DNA of 64,000 nt, from NCBI RefSeq assembly GCF_015751785.1, contig NZ_JADOTY010000001.1, positions 6,820,001-6,884,000 on the forward strand, given 5' to 3'. Under the pieces are notes generated by a model, which saw only the letters and a program-made list of their open reading frames with translations, was not told where the DNA came from and did no database searches. Positions 42,072-50,619 of this stretch are shown here, piece after piece. Every line of letters starts with the position of its first letter. The stretch's first letter is position 1. Origin of the DNA: Micromonospora vinacea. GTDB taxonomy: Bacteria > Actinomycetota > Actinomycetes > Mycobacteriales > Micromonosporaceae. The position numbers and the translations under genes are program-made.

Positions 42072-43091
42072 ATGACGTACAAGGCTGAATACATCTGGAT
42101 CGACGGCTCCGAGCCGACCGCGAAGCTGCGGTCGAAGACGAAGATCATCGCCGACGGCGCCGAGCCGGGCACGTGGGGCTTCGACGGCTCCAGCACCAAC
42201 CAGGCCGAGGGCCGCAGCTCCGACCGGGTCCTCGAGCCGGTCGCCACCTACCCCGACCCGATCCGTGGAGGCACGCACCTGCTGGTGCTGTGCGAGGTGT
42301 TCAACATCGACGGCACCCCGCACGAGTCGAACACACGGGCCCAGCTGCGACCGGTGGCCGACCGGTTCGCGGCCCAGCAGCCGCTGTTCGGCATCGAGCA
42401 GGAGTACACGTTCTTCAAGGGCTCCCGCCCGCTGGGCTTCCCCGACGGCGGCTACCCGGCCCCGCAAGGTGGCTACTACTGCGGCGTCGGCGCGGACGAG
42501 ATCTACGGCCGCGCCGTGGTCGAGAAGCACCTGGACAACTGCCTGGCCGCCGGCCTGACCATCTCCGGCATCAACGCCGAGGTCATGCCCGGCCAGTGGG
42601 AGTTCCAGGTCGGCCCGCTGTCGCCGCTGGAGGTCTCCGACCAGCTCTGGATCGCCCGCTGGCTCCTGCACCGCACGGCCGAGGACTTCGGCATCTCCGC
42701 CACCCTGGAGCCCAAGCCCGCCCGGGGTGACTGGAACGGCGCCGGCGCCCACACCAACTTCTCCACCAGCGCCATGCGAGAGAACTACGCGGCGATCATC
42801 GAGGCCTGCGAGGCCCTCGGCCGGGGCGACAAGCCCCTGGAGCACATCCGCAACTACGGCGCCGGCGTCGAGGCCCGCCTGACCGGTGCCCACGAGACGG
42901 CACCCTGGAGCGAGTACAGCTACGGCGTCTCCGACCGTGGCGCCTCCGTCCGCATCCCCTGGCAGGTGGAAATCGACAAGATGGGCTACATCGAGGACCG
43001 TCGACCCAACGCCAACGTCGACCCCTACACCGTCACCCGTCTCATCGTCGACACCTGCTGCACCGCCCTGGGTGCCGCCGACCTCGTCTGA
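42072..43091 (+). CDS. glnII: Type II glutamine synthetase (eukaryotic-type GSII)
   Basis: 339 residues, the normal GSII length (bacterial GSI is about 470). AGGAGA lies upstream of the ATG at 42072. Conserved parts: TWGFDGSSTNQAEGRSSDRV (substrate-binding DGSST), FGIEQEYTFFKGSRPLGFPD (metal-binding Glu pair), INAEVMPGQWEFQVGP, GDWNGAGAHTNFSTSAMREN (ATP site) and YGVSDRGASVRIPWQVE. It makes glutamine from glutamate, ammonia and ATP in the cytoplasm. GSII is not controlled by the adenylylation used for GSI. It is encoded between a glutaminase and an ammonium transporter, so synthesis, hydrolysis and ammonium transport are expressed together. Confidence 0.96.
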   Translation: MTYKAEYIWIDGSEPTAKLRSKTKIIADGAEPGTWGFDGSSTNQAEGRSSDRVLEPVATYPDPIRGGTHLLVLCEVFNIDGTPHESNTRAQLRPVADRFAAQQPLFGIEQEYTFFKGSRPLGFPDGGYPAPQGGYYCGVGADEIYGRAVVEKHLDNCLAAGLTISGINAEVMPGQWEFQVGPLSPLEVSDQLWIARWLLHRTAEDFGISATLEPKPARGDWNGAGAHTNFSTSAMRENYAAIIEACEALGRGDKPLEHIRNYGAGVEARLTGAHETAPWSEYSYGVSDRGASVRIPWQVEIDKMGYIEDRRPNANVDPYTVTRLIVDTCCTALGAADLV

Positions 43092-43155
43092 GGCGCACCT
43101 CCACCGTCACCTACGAAATCAAAACGACGCCGCTGTGGTGCGGCAGTAATAAGAC

Positions 43156-44490
43156 ATGGAGTACACCTCGATGCCAGAAGCCTTCGACGCGGGGGACACC
43201 GCATTTGTACTGATCAGCGCTGCGCTGGTCATGCTGATGACCCCGGGACTGGCGTTCTTCTACGGCGGCATGGTCCGCGTGAAGAGCGTGCTCAACATGT
43301 TGCTAATGAGCTTCATCAGCCTGGGCATCGTCAGCGTGCTCTGGGTGGCCTACGGATACTCGCTCGCCTTTGGCGAGGACGTCGGTGGGCGTGGGCTCAT
43401 CGGTGACCTGTCCAACATCGGTATGAGCGGGATCTCGGACACCACCCTGACCGGCACCATTCCGGTGCTTGCCTTCGCTGTCTTCCAGATGATGTTCGCC
43501 GTCATCACGCCCGCGCTGATCAGCGGAGCGATCGCCGACCGCGCCAAGTTCGGCGCGTGGATGCTGTTCGTCGCCCTCTGGGTGACCGTGGTCTATTTCC
43601 CGGTGGCCCACTGGGTATGGCAGTCCGACGGCTGGATCTTCAAGCTCGGCGTCAAGGACTTCGCTGGCGGCACGGCAGTCCACATCAACGCGGGCATGGC
43701 CGCCCTCGGTGCGCTACTGGTCCTCGGCAACCGGGTCGGCTTCAAGCGGGAGTCGATGCGGGGACACAGCCTGCCCCTCGTGATGCTCGGCTCGGGCCTG
43801 CTCTGGTTCGGATGGTTCGGGTTCAACGCCGGATCGGCCCTCGCCGCGAACGGCACCGCCAGCGTCGCCTTCCTCAACACGCAGGTGGCTGCCGGTGCCG
43901 GCATGATCGGCTGGCTCGTCTGGGAGCGGGTCCGCAAGGGCGGCTTCACCTCGCTGGGCGCTGCCTCGGGAGCGGTCGCCGGCCTAGTGGCCATCACCCC
44001 GGCCTGCGCGGTCGTGAACACGTGGGGCGCGATAGCCATTGGCATCATCGCTGGTGTCGTGTGTGCCTGGGCCGTCAGCCTCAAGGACCGGTTCGGCTAC
44101 GACGACTCGCTAGATGTCGTGGGAGTCCACGCCGTCGGTGGCTTCGTCGGCACGCTCCTCATCGGAGTGTTCGACCTGACGGACGGTCTGGTCGCCGGTG
44201 CTGGCGGTGGACAGTTGCTGAAGCAGGCCATCGGTGCCTTCGCCGTCGCCGCGTACTCGTTGGCGCTGTCGTGGCTGCTGGTGAAGGTCATCGATGTGAC
44301 GATCGGCTTCCGGGTGCGTCGTTCCGACGAGGTCACCGGTGTCGACCAGATTCTGCACACCGAGAGCGCCTACAACTTCGGCACGGTGACGGCATACGAG
44401 GCGACCTTCGGCACGACCGACGAGCAGGCGCATCGCCCGGCTGTTCACCAATGGGCGGGCGGTACGTACAACGGTCCGTCCACGCACTGA
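43156..44490 (+). CDS. amtB: Ammonium transporter
   Basis: 444 residues with 11 predicted membrane helices. The Amt signature is present from residue about 10: DTAFVLISAALVMLMTPGLA, then FFYGGMVRVKSVLNMLLMSF. The twin pore histidines lie in GGTAVHINAGMAALGALLV and in VVGVHAVGGFVGTLLIGVF, and WFGWFGFNAGSALAANG is a further family motif. The cytoplasmic tail (from VIDVTIGFRVRRSDEVTGVD) is where PII proteins usually block the pore, yet no glnB/glnK gene follows here. An ATG at 43171 with GGAG nine bases upstream is an alternative start that removes five residues. It is the last gene of the glutaminase operon, ending at a strong hairpin. Confidence 0.96.
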   Translation: MEYTSMPEAFDAGDTAFVLISAALVMLMTPGLAFFYGGMVRVKSVLNMLLMSFISLGIVSVLWVAYGYSLAFGEDVGGRGLIGDLSNIGMSGISDTTLTGTIPVLAFAVFQMMFAVITPALISGAIADRAKFGAWMLFVALWVTVVYFPVAHWVWQSDGWIFKLGVKDFAGGTAVHINAGMAALGALLVLGNRVGFKRESMRGHSLPLVMLGSGLLWFGWFGFNAGSALAANGTASVAFLNTQVAAGAGMIGWLVWERVRKGGFTSLGAASGAVAGLVAITPACAVVNTWGAIAIGIIAGVVCAWAVSLKDRFGYDDSLDVVGVHAVGGFVGTLLIGVFDLTDGLVAGAGGGQLLKQAIGAFAVAAYSLALSWLLVKVIDVTIGFRVRRSDEVTGVDQILHTESAYNFGTVTAYEATFGTTDEQAHRPAVHQWAGGTYNGPSTH

Positions 44491-44513
44491 CCGACGGGAT
44501 CGAGCGTCAGTCA

Positions 44514-44554
44514 CCACGGAGATCCTCGGGAAGCCTGTCCGAGGATCTCCGTGG
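44514..44554 (+). terminator. Strong hairpin terminator of glutaminase-GSII-amt operon
   Basis: CCACGGAGATCCTCGG and CCGAGGATCTCCGTGG form a perfect 16-bp stem with a nine-base loop, 24 bp past the amt stop. No T run follows; stem length and position make it the operon end. Confidence 0.85.
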
Positions 44555-44658
44555 GCCGGACCGAGAGGGTGTGCCGACCCGAGGACGAAGCACTGCTGGC
44601 CACTCAGTCGGTGTCGCGCTGTTGGTGGTGCTGGACACGCTGACTCCCGCCTAACGGG

Positions 44659-44880
44659 CTCGTGTTCGTCCTGTACGACGTCTTCGACGTGTCATTCGGC
44701 GAGATCAGCGCCCCATGATCGACCGCTCCCCCACAGCGGCCCGGCAGTTGACCAGCCGTGTCCGGCGCCGGGTGCAGGGCGCGGCCGCCGCGTTCACCAT
44801 CAGCGACGAAAGATCACCGGCATCGCAATCGACCTGGACCGGCTCCACGATCTCGACATCGTCTCTTTCAGCACCGGCAA
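44659..44880 (+). pseudogene. Remnant of an ECF sigma gene (region 4 plus tail end)
   Basis: LVFVLYDVFDVSFGEIS and DRSPTAARQLTSRVRRRVQG are region 4 of an ECF sigma factor of the SnoaL-tailed type. After about 20 unrelated codons, a different frame gives KITGIAIDLDRLHDLDIVSF, the normal C-terminal end of the SnoaL domain. The 5' part and about 100 central codons are missing. This is the third sigma locus of this class in the window, after 20101-21543 and 29336-30277, not counting the copy at 22154. Confidence 0.62.
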
Positions 44881-44970
44881 TTGGGAGCGGCGAGGATCTT
44901 CGGGCACGAGTCCCAACCAGCAGGGGGCGACCGCGAAAATGGCGACCGCTCCCGCCGCGGCGGGTAGATG

Positions 44971-45801
44971 TCAGCTCACCCCGACGGCTGGGTCGTGACC
45001 GGCCTGCCAAGCCCTCGCGCCGCCGCTGCCCGCTGCCGTAACGCTTTGAAGGAGCACCTGCCGGTGGGCCGCCTGCAGATCGGCACCGGGGTCGATACCC
45101 AACTCGCCAACGAGGCGATCACGGATCGTCTGAAACACCGCCAGCGCCTCGGCCTGTTGCCCGGCAGCAGCGAGGCTCTGGATCAGCAGAGCGTGTACCT
45201 GCTCGTTAAGGGCGCCGCACGCCACCGCACGCCATAGGAACGTGAGCATGCTGTTCGGTCGGTTCAGCCGAAGTGCGAGCCTGGCGGCTTCCGCCACGAC
45301 CGTAAACAGGTCGTTTTCCAGTGCAGCCAAGGCGCTGGCGGCGGTTGCGTTGTCGCCAACCCGGTCACCGGGCGACCCATGCCAATGACGGAGCGCATCG
45401 AGGAACAGGTCATGGGCCTCGACGAGGCGTCCTGCCGCGAGCGCAGTCCGCGCCATGGCGGCGGTTCTGCGGAAGGCGCTGAGGTCCAGGCTGTCAGGGC
45501 CGGAGATCAGGCGGTATCCGTCGCCGTGGCGCAGCAGACAAGTGCCCGCGGACCGTGCGGGCAGGTCCGGTTCGAAGATCCGTCGCAACGCCGCGACATA
45601 TTTGTGGATCGCATTCACAGCGCTGGCGGGCGGCTCGCCACCCCACAGCAGCTGCACCAACTCGGATGTGCTGACCGGCCTACCCTCCTGGATCAGCAGC
45701 ATCAACAGCAAATAGCGCTGTTGGCGCGGGCCGGCGTCGATCTCTCGTCCATCGCGCCACAGTCGCAACGGACCCAGGACCCTAAATTGCAGATCATTCA
45801 C
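44971..45801 (-). CDS. Short SARP transcriptional activator (BTAD only)
   Basis: 276 residues from a GTG at 45801. The OmpR-like winged helix (about 1-95) reads LQFRVLGPLRLWRDGREIDA, then LVQLLWGGEPPASAVNAIHK. The BTAD (about 102-250) runs from LDLSAFRRTAAMARTALAAG to RLVGELGIDPGADLQAAHRQ. There is no ATPase or TPR. It is the compact SARP type (ActII-ORF4, DnrI) that acts as a pathway-specific activator. It is closely related to the first 270 residues of the large SARPs at 54558 and 58310 (shared GPLRLWRDG, DAGPRQQ, NAIHKYVAALRR), so the three are paralogues. It is divergent from the LysR gene across 540 bp. Confidence 0.9.
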   Translation of the reverse strand: MNDLQFRVLGPLRLWRDGREIDAGPRQQRYLLLMLLIQEGRPVSTSELVQLLWGGEPPASAVNAIHKYVAALRRIFEPDLPARSAGTCLLRHGDGYRLISGPDSLDLSAFRRTAAMARTALAAGRLVEAHDLFLDALRHWHGSPGDRVGDNATAASALAALENDLFTVVAEAARLALRLNRPNSMLTFLWRAVACGALNEQVHALLIQSLAAAGQQAEALAVFQTIRDRLVGELGIDPGADLQAAHRQVLLQSVTAAGSGGARAWQAGHDPAVGVS

Positions 45802-46341
45802 AAGTTTTGGTCACTTCCCATTGCCGTCCGTCGGAGGTGCGATCACGGTGGTCGCCCTCCCTCCTGTCCTCGTCGACAACGTTAGGAAGGCGTTCGACCG
45901 CACGCCCAATAGCAGATTGTTGTCGCGGCGGAGCGGACAGCCGAGGTGTCCCTTTCAGGCCAGTTCGTGGCCCGACGCCCAGCGGATTCTGGCGGCGCAG
46001 AAACCTACCCCGCACGATGCGCTCGCACGGGCCACGCTGAGGACTAGTCGTACGGCGCAATGCCCGGACACCTGCACGGCCTGACGTGCGCCCAACCTCC
46101 GTGCAGGCCGAAAACCAGGCTCGGTTCACCGTGTTTGCGGATGGTGCTTACGGGAAGAGGCTCCCTACAGGTCACACTGGTGTGTGCTATCGGAAGCGCC
46201 CTGGGTGCTTTCAACCCCTCCTCGGCGTTATGGTCGTCGCCGCGTTCATACCATTTACTGACTTCCCATCAATGGCAAGAAAGCCATGCGCCCGCATGCA
46301 AGCAGCTGAGACTTCCGAGTGATCGGCGCAAGGAGGGGTGG
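45802..46341. other. Region between SARP and LysR regulator genes
   Basis: 540 bp divergent intergenic region. No frame has convincing coding character. CTTCCCATTGCC near 45820 and CTTCCCATCAATGGC near 46264 share a short core. I see no clear 11-bp-phased SARP repeat or T-N11-A LysR box beyond chance. Confidence 0.4.
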
Positions 46342-47280
46342 ATGGACGTTCGACAGTTGGAGTTTTTCCTCGCAGTTGCTGAAGAGGGGAACTTCACCCG
46401 CGCCGCGAAACGCTCCTACGTCTCGCAGCCCGGGCTCTCCTCGTCAATTCGAACCCTCGAACGCGAGCTACGCGTTCGCCTGTTCGATCGCGTACCGGCC
46501 GGCGCCTCACTCACGCCGGCCGGCACCGTGTTCTTAACACGGGCGCGCCGGATGCTGGCGGACGCCCACGCCGCGCAGGCCGAGTTGGCCCAGGTTCCGG
46601 GCACCGGTACCTCCCGCGCCGTCCGGATTGGTGCGGAGCAGTGCCTAGGAAACCTTGTCGACCTCGCCGATCTCTTGAGCATCTTCGCGGAGCGAAACCC
46701 AGGCACGGAGTTAGCCTTCGAACAGGCGCCGACAAACCGCCTGCTTGAGGGGATTCATACCAACGCGATCGACGTCGCGTTGGTTGCCCAGAGCCCGCCC
46801 GACGACAACGCTGACACACTTCGTGCGGGCGGCGGTGTCGTTCTGCGCTGCGAACCTTTCGTCTTCCTAACCTCGAACAACCACCCACTAGGGCGCGAGA
46901 GCGAGGTGAGTTGGGAGGTGTTGGCGTCCGAACGGTTCGTGGACCTGGCGTCGTCGTGGGCTGCCCGAGAGGTACTCGACGAGGCCTTCACTACCCGGCA
47001 CGGCTGCAACCGCATCAGCGCGGTGTCGGTCGGGGACGTGTACATGCTGCTCGATCTGGTGGGGCGGGGTTTCGGAATAGCTGCCGTACCGGAGTCAGTC
47101 GCCGAGAAATCCGAAGCCGCAGGACTTCGCCGGCTCCAGGTCGCAGGGCCGCCATTTGAGTGGGAGGTACTGCTCAGAGTGGCGGGACGGGCCAGTGCCG
47201 CGGCGCGCGCGTTCGCTGCCATGCTTCTTCCTCAGACGGCGATCAGCAACTCCCGAGATGCACTCACGGGGCGGGCATGA
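46342..47280 (+). CDS. LysR-family transcriptional regulator
   Basis: 312 residues from an ATG preceded by AAGGAGG. The N-terminal helix-turn-helix is clear: MDVRQLEFFLAVAEEGNFTR, AAKRSYVSQPGLSSSIRTLE and RELRVRLFDR. Residues 90-300 form the two-lobed periplasmic-binding-like co-inducer domain (VRIGAEQCLGNLVDLADLLS, VDVALVAQSPPDDN, VLRCEPFVFLTSNNHPLGRE, LLDLVGRGFGIAAVPESVAE). It would bind a small acid or amide and activate a divergent or adjacent operon. Here the divergent neighbour is a SARP gene. A longer frame back to 46060 lacks a ribosome site and is rejected. Confidence 0.93.
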   Translation: MDVRQLEFFLAVAEEGNFTRAAKRSYVSQPGLSSSIRTLERELRVRLFDRVPAGASLTPAGTVFLTRARRMLADAHAAQAELAQVPGTGTSRAVRIGAEQCLGNLVDLADLLSIFAERNPGTELAFEQAPTNRLLEGIHTNAIDVALVAQSPPDDNADTLRAGGGVVLRCEPFVFLTSNNHPLGRESEVSWEVLASERFVDLASSWAAREVLDEAFTTRHGCNRISAVSVGDVYMLLDLVGRGFGIAAVPESVAEKSEAAGLRRLQVAGPPFEWEVLLRVAGRASAAARAFAAMLLPQTAISNSRDALTGRA

Positions 47281-47301
47281 GCGGGCGGTGCCAGCCGCGA
47301 C

Positions 47302-47481
47302 ATGCCCCCGGAATTGGGCTCGGACGCCGTCGGCATATTCGAAGGCCGGACCTTCATGTTGTCCAACCCGGCTGGTGACGTACCGGCCGACTCCATCGCC
47401 GGCCTGGTGCACGACGACACCCACTACATCAGCCGTTGGGAGATGACCCTCGACGGGCTCGCTTCGCTGGTGCCATCGACA
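47302..47481 (+). pseudogene. N-terminal fragment of a glycogen-debranching-type protein
   Basis: The reading is GIFEGRTFMLSNPAGDVPAD and SIAGLVHDDTHYISRWEMTL. It resembles the N-terminal glycogen-debranching-enzyme domain ('EGRTF..S...GD......GL...DTR.LSRW.L...G'). After LDGLASLVPST the frame loses meaning and runs antisense through an antiporter remnant. Only about 60 residues of what is normally a 600-700 residue protein remain. Confidence 0.48.
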
Positions 47482-47559
47482 CCCCACCGCGGAAGCCGGC
47501 CGCCGACATCACCACTCGCGGTCGCCCGCCCAGCCGGCGTTCGCGCTGCTGTGGCCGGC

Positions 47560-48240
47560 GGTCGATACCCCGGGGCTGGTGAACAGCCAACCGAATCGCA
47601 CCGCGACGATGACCGCGCAGACCACGACCGCCACGAGCATGCCGTGGGCCAGCCCGGAACTGTCCAGGCCGCGGACGGCCTTTCTGCGCCTCCAGGCCTA
47701 CGAGGGCGAAGCGCCGCGTTGGCCAGCATGGTCAGGACGTCCATGACGGTCTGAACGTACCGGCGAGTTTACCGGGGAATAGGCGCGGCGAGGCGCGGCC
47801 CACCCATAGACCACGGCCGCGAGGACGCCGGACACCTCGGCCGCCTCGGCGATCAGGTACGCGGTCAGTGGCGTCATCAGCGCGAGGAGGTTTGTGCTGA
47901 AACGGGTCGGCCAGCCTGCGACAGATCTGCAGGACGAGGAACGTGGCCGGCGCGCCGGACGCGATTCCGCCGAGGTACGAGAGTGCGAACAGACCAGCGA
48001 CGCGACTCGGGGTCCAGTGTTACTCGCCGAGAGTGATCCCGACCGCGAGCGCGTAGATCACCAGCGCCGTACCGTCGTTGACCAGGCTCTCCGCGCGCAA
48101 CGTCGTCGCGATGTGGCGAGGCAGCATCCGGGCCCAGGACGCCGACCGCTGTCGCGTCGGTCGGGGCGACCGCGACGCCCAGCGCGCCGCGCGGCCAGTG
48201 GAGTGGCCGTCAACGGAGGGCCCTTTCGTTCGCGCATAAG
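47560..48240 (-). pseudogene. Na+/H+ antiporter (CPA1) pseudogene
   Basis: Minus-strand pieces are RMLPRHIATTLRAESLVNDG and TALVIYALAVGITLGE (the conserved 'ES..NDG.A.V' pore motif), then YLGGIASGAPATFLVLQICR, then VMDVLTMLANAALR, and after a frame change GLEAQKAVRGLDSSGLAHGM and LVAVVVCAVIVAVRFGWLF. They come in family order but in at least three frames, with a stop after LGE and deletions between. It is a dead CPA1-type antiporter. Confidence 0.65.
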
Positions 48241-48242
48241 CG

Positions 48243-48938
48243 CTATGCGCGTCCGGCATCGAGGGTGAGGTTGACGCCGTTGGCAGCCGGGTTCTCCAGC
48301 AGGAACAGGCACCCTTCGACGATCTGCCGCATGGTCGGCAGCTCCCCGGTCAGGGAGATCTTGCGCAAGGGTTCAAGGAGGGCACGCTTGTCCACCCATG
48401 CGGGGGTGTCGACGACCGCACCCGGGTGGACCGAGTTGACCCGCACCGGGGCGAGTTCCACGCTCAGGGTACGCACCAGGCCGACCATGCCGGCGTTGAC
48501 GGTGGACAGCACGGTGGAGCCCGGATACGGGCGGTCCTTCGCCATGCCACCGAACAGCAACACAGCGGCGTCTGATGCGAGTCGGTCGTGCAGAGCGGCC
48601 ACCACCGCCGCGTAACCGACGATCTTGGTGGTCGCCAGTGTCACCGCCGCCTGCACCGCGAAGGACGCCACGGTATTGCTGTCTCGAATCATCCCCGCAA
48701 CAGCAAGTCGGTCCACCCGCTCCACCTTGCCGAGCGCGTCCGCCACCGAGTGCGGCTGGGACAGGTCAAGCCCCAAGCCAGAAACACGGCCGCCGGTCTC
48801 GGCCGCAAACCGCGCGGCCTCGGCCTCGGCCCGCTCCGCCGACCGCCCGGTGATGATCACCTCGTTGCCCCGCCTGGCGTACTCGGCGGCCAACTCGCGA
48901 CCGATGCCCTGGGTAGCGCCCACGACAAGGATCCTCAT
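48243..48938 (-). CDS. SDR-fold protein lacking the catalytic Tyr/Lys
   Basis: 231 residues; GAGAGGAAG precedes the ATG at 48938. A Rossmann fold with the nucleotide motif MRILVVGATQGIGRELAAEY (about 1-20) and a later strand VELAPVRVNSVHPGAVVDTP is typical of short-chain dehydrogenases. The usual YxxxK is replaced: VLSTVNAGMVGLVRTLSVEL aligns L and N with the catalytic Tyr and Lys. NAD(P) could still bind, but normal hydride-transfer chemistry is doubtful. It starts seven bases after the FAAL stop on the same strand, so the two are co-translated and probably work on the same acyl substrate or product. Confidence 0.86.
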   Translation of the reverse strand: MRILVVGATQGIGRELAAEYARRGNEVIITGRSAERAEAEAARFAAETGGRVSGLGLDLSQPHSVADALGKVERVDRLAVAGMIRDSNTVASFAVQAAVTLATTKIVGYAAVVAALHDRLASDAAVLLFGGMAKDRPYPGSTVLSTVNAGMVGLVRTLSVELAPVRVNSVHPGAVVDTPAWVDKRALLEPLRKISLTGELPTMRQIVEGCLFLLENPAANGVNLTLDAGRA

Positions 48939-48945
48939 CTTCCTC

Positions 48946-50619
48946 TCACCTCCCACAACGGTGCGCTGATTTCCGAACCGGCGGCGACCAGCACCCGCCG
49001 GTTTCGGGCATCTGTTCGGCGATTAGGGCGCGGGCCTTCACCCGCTGCACCTTGCCGCTCGTGGTCACCGGAAGTCCACCGGTGCGCATCAGCACGATCG
49101 CAGCGACGTCGACGCCGTGCTCGGCTTTCACCGCTTCACGGATCACGGACTCGAGCTCCGCCCGCCGCTGCGCGGCGAGCGGAAGCGGGAGCCGGACCTC
49201 CGCGGCGACGACAAGGTGGTCGCCGCTCTTCCCGTACGGCAACACGGCGCACCGCCGCCCGTGCAGCGTCGGGGAGCTGCGTTCGACGGTGTGCTCGACG
49301 TCCTCGGGGTGCAGCAGCCAGCCGTCGATCTCGATCAGGTCGGCGAGCCGGCCGGTGACGAACAGTTCACCCTTCCAGAGGAAGCCGCGATCGCCGGTGC
49401 GCAGGTGCGGCTGCTCGTCGAAGCCAGCCACCCGAGCCTCGAAAACGGCGGAATTGTCGTCACGTTGCCAGTAGCCGCAGGCGACGCTGGGGCCGTGTAC
49501 CCAGATCTCCCCGAGCACGCCCGGCCCGCAATCGACCAGTGTCTCCGGGTCGACAATCCGCACCGTGAGTCCCTCGGGCCGCTGACCGCAGCCGACCATC
49601 GGCCAGCCCGCCACGGGTTCCTCGACGGCGACCCCGTTCTGCAGGGACTCACGGTCGAAGCGGACCGTCCGCGGCGTGTCGCCGTCCCGCACCCCGCTGA
49701 CAAAAACCGTGCCCTCGGCCAGTCCGAAACACGGCGCCATCGCCTCCCTGGGGAAACCGGCCGGGCCGAAGTGCTCGGCGAACCGTTCCACAGTGTCCGG
49801 CCGCACGGGCTCGGCAGCGTTGAGCACGACTCGCATCGAGCTGAGGTCGAGCCCGGCCGTCTCGCTGGCGGGCACCCGCTGCACACAAAGGTCGAAGGCA
49901 AAGTTGGGCGCACCCGTGAGGTTGCCGCCGACCTCACCGATCGTGCGCAGCCACACGCCGGGATCCTTCACGAAGCTCATCGGCGGGATCAAGGTTGCCG
50001 TCCCGGCCCGGAGCACGGTGAACATCAGCAGCGCCAGGCCCATGTCGTGGAAGTGCGGCAACCAGCAGACCATTTGCAGATCACGGATCGGCGGCGCGAT
50101 CGACCGGGTGAACTCGTCGAGCATGCGCAGATTTTCGAAGTAGTTGCGGTGGCTCACCAGCACGCCCTTGGGTGAACCGGTGGAACCCGACGTGTACTGG
50201 AGCACCGCCACCTCGTGGGCAGCCGGTTCCGGTGCGAGGCTGGCCTCCATCGCCTGGCCGACCGTGACGCATCGGCCCGGGAACGCTTCGGCGAGTTCCT
50301 CGACGGTGACGGTCATCGACGCCTGCGCATGTGCCGCAGTGCGTTCACCCGCCCGGCCGGGGGGCACCGGCACCGCCACCGCGCCGGCGTACCAGCAGCC
50401 GAACAGAGCCGGCAGGAAGTCCACGTCGGTCGGGAACGACAGCACGACGCGATCCCCCGGGGCGACGGATCTACCGAGCAGTCCGGCCACGGCGCGCGCC
50501 CGCTGGTCCACCTCGGCCCAGGTGAGCATGTGCCCCCCGACGCGTACGGCCGGCCGGTCACCATGCTCGTTCGCGTTCCGCCCCAGAAGCTGAGCAAGAC
50601 TTACCAGATCCCCCTGCAT
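48946..50619 (-). CDS. Fatty-acyl-AMP ligase (FAAL-type AMP-dependent synthetase)
   Basis: 557 residues from an ATG at 50619 preceded by GAGGGGGAGTCC; the frame extends to 50778 without a better start. Adenylation motifs: LQYTSGSTGSPKGVLVSHRN (A3, about 148-167), CWLPHFHDMGLALLMFTVLR, LTGAPNFAFDLCVQRV, CFGLAEGTVFVSGV (A5), LRTGDRGFLWKGELFVTGRL (A7/A8) and PVTTSGKVQRVKARALI with the A10 Lys. The HFHDMGL and GAPNFAFDLC patterns are those of FAALs, which hand acyl-adenylates to carrier proteins instead of CoA. No carrier, PKS or NRPS gene lies in the window. It is the first gene of a two-gene operon with the SDR-like protein. Confidence 0.92.
   Translation of the reverse strand: MQGDLVSLAQLLGRNANEHGDRPAVRVGGHMLTWAEVDQRARAVAGLLGRSVAPGDRVVLSFPTDVDFLPALFGCWYAGAVAVPVPPGRAGERTAAHAQASMTVTVEELAEAFPGRCVTVGQAMEASLAPEPAAHEVAVLQYTSGSTGSPKGVLVSHRNYFENLRMLDEFTRSIAPPIRDLQMVCWLPHFHDMGLALLMFTVLRAGTATLIPPMSFVKDPGVWLRTIGEVGGNLTGAPNFAFDLCVQRVPASETAGLDLSSMRVVLNAAEPVRPDTVERFAEHFGPAGFPREAMAPCFGLAEGTVFVSGVRDGDTPRTVRFDRESLQNGVAVEEPVAGWPMVGCGQRPEGLTVRIVDPETLVDCGPGVLGEIWVHGPSVACGYWQRDDNSAVFEARVAGFDEQPHLRTGDRGFLWKGELFVTGRLADLIEIDGWLLHPEDVEHTVERSSPTLHGRRCAVLPYGKSGDHLVVAAEVRLPLPLAAQRRAELESVIREAVKAEHGVDVAAIVLMRTGGLPVTTSGKVQRVKARALIAEQMPETGGCWSPPVRKSAHRCGR

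Noticed and set aside
43557..44654. 365-codon plus-strand frame overlapping amt
   Set aside because: It is an Arg-rich alternate frame of the ammonium transporter, which reads perfectly in its own frame.
49117..50175. 352-codon plus-strand frame
   Set aside because: It is antisense to the FAAL adenylation domain, with no ribosome site or family signature.
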